Both the position numbers and the translations under genes were made by a program. The notes beneath the pieces were generated by a model. It was not told the origin of the DNA, did not search any database, and saw only the letters and a program-made list of their open reading frames with translations. DNA of 13,538 nucleotides from DATCZS01 sp036525795. Its GTDB lineage: Bacteria; Actinomycetota; Acidimicrobiia; Spongiisociales; ZC4RG35. The DNA is taken from positions 1-13,538 of the forward strand of contig DATCZS010000151.1 in the NCBI GenBank assembly GCA_036525795.1, read 5' to 3'. This document shows positions 13,263-13,538 of this stretch, piece after piece (position 1 is the stretch's first letter; each line of letters begins with the position of its first letter).

Positions 13263-13538
13263 CTACGAGACCGCGATCGGACCGACCGTACCGGTCACCT
13301 CCCAGCCGCCGTCGGTAGCAACTACCTCGTAGGTGAGAAACACACCGCACACCGAACCGCACCACAGGGAGAGGTCGAGCTCGGCGCGGCCTCCTGCGAT
13401 CCGGACGTCCCCGATGCTCACCACGGCCGGCAGGCCGGGCGAGACCGCGGATGCTTCGGTCGATGCTTCGAAGAGCCGCTTGGCCTCGGCCTGGGCGTCT
13501 GCGACGAAGGTCACGCCGGCGGGGCCCTCGAGAGCGGC
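13263..13538 (-). CDS. Hypothetical protein, C-terminal part (5' end outside window)
   Basis: The frame is open from the right edge to the TAG at 13263, giving 91 codons of C-terminus. A GTG at 13514 could start an 83-residue product, but the frame continues upstream without a stop and no ribosome-binding site lies before it, so I read it as a truncated gene. Visible are an amphipathic stretch (VADAQAEAKRLFEAS), a strand-rich part (VVSIGDVRIAGGRAELDLSL), the motif WCGSVCG with two cysteines four apart, and a GGWEVTGTVGP end. The alternating strands ending in GGWxVTG recall small exported beta-sheet domains of actinobacteria, but I do not recognise the family. It converges on the DHOD-like gene. 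Confidence 0.6.
   Translation of the reverse strand, partial: AALEGPAGVTFVADAQAEAKRLFEASTEASAVSPGLPAVVSIGDVRIAGGRAELDLSLWCGSVCGVFLTYEVVATDGGWEVTGTVGPIAVS

Noticed and set aside
13263..13514. Complete 83-residue small protein
   Set aside because: The frame stays open to the window edge and the GTG at 13514 has no ribosome-binding site or promoter-like hexamer, so a truncated longer gene is more likely.

Overview
The window looks like chromosomal DNA from a very GC-rich actinobacterium. I infer Acidimicrobiia or a near relative, but no single marker in the window proves this. The grounds are the strong GC bias, the many GTG starts (8 of the 11 genes whose 5' end is in the window), starts with a -10-like hexamer 7-8 nt upstream and no Shine-Dalgarno (leaderless style), and an actinobacterial type of membrane Fe-S reductase at the left edge. 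I see no mobile element, tRNA, rRNA or CRISPR array. Nearly all the DNA is accounted for by 12 genes, two of them cut by the window ends.

Left block (about 1-5755, all minus strand, so read right to left): uridine kinase (udk), pyrroline-5-carboxylate reductase (proC), proline dehydrogenase overlapping proC by 4 nt, a Bcp peroxiredoxin, a signal-peptide/TPM-like membrane protein with a coiled coil, PspA, and the N-terminal membrane domain of a heterodisulfide-reductase/EtfD-like Fe-S protein that leaves the window. Gaps of -4 to 62 nt suggest operons, but several genes have their own putative leaderless promoter. The themes are proline/P5C redox cycling, peroxide defence and envelope stress. 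A six-unit 14/16-nt tandem repeat sits just downstream of pspA.

Middle: udk is divergent from a stand-alone TrpB2-type tryptophan synthase beta chain (6010-7374, +), which converges on a small universal stress protein (USP) with only 3 nt between stop codons. The USP lies downstream of an HSP20 chaperone on the minus strand, with a strong 11-bp hairpin between them.

Right block: HSP20 is divergent from a full-length single-chain pyruvate:ferredoxin oxidoreductase (8537-12100, +), followed by a dihydroorotate-dehydrogenase-like flavoprotein lacking the usual catalytic-loop motif. The 207-nt region between HSP20 and PFOR holds an 18-bp inverted repeat. It resembles the DosR (dormancy/hypoxia) box, and HSP20, USP and anaerobic-metabolism genes are typical of that regulon in mycobacteria. 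I consider this the most interesting signal here. The right edge holds the C-terminal part of an unrecognised minus-strand protein.
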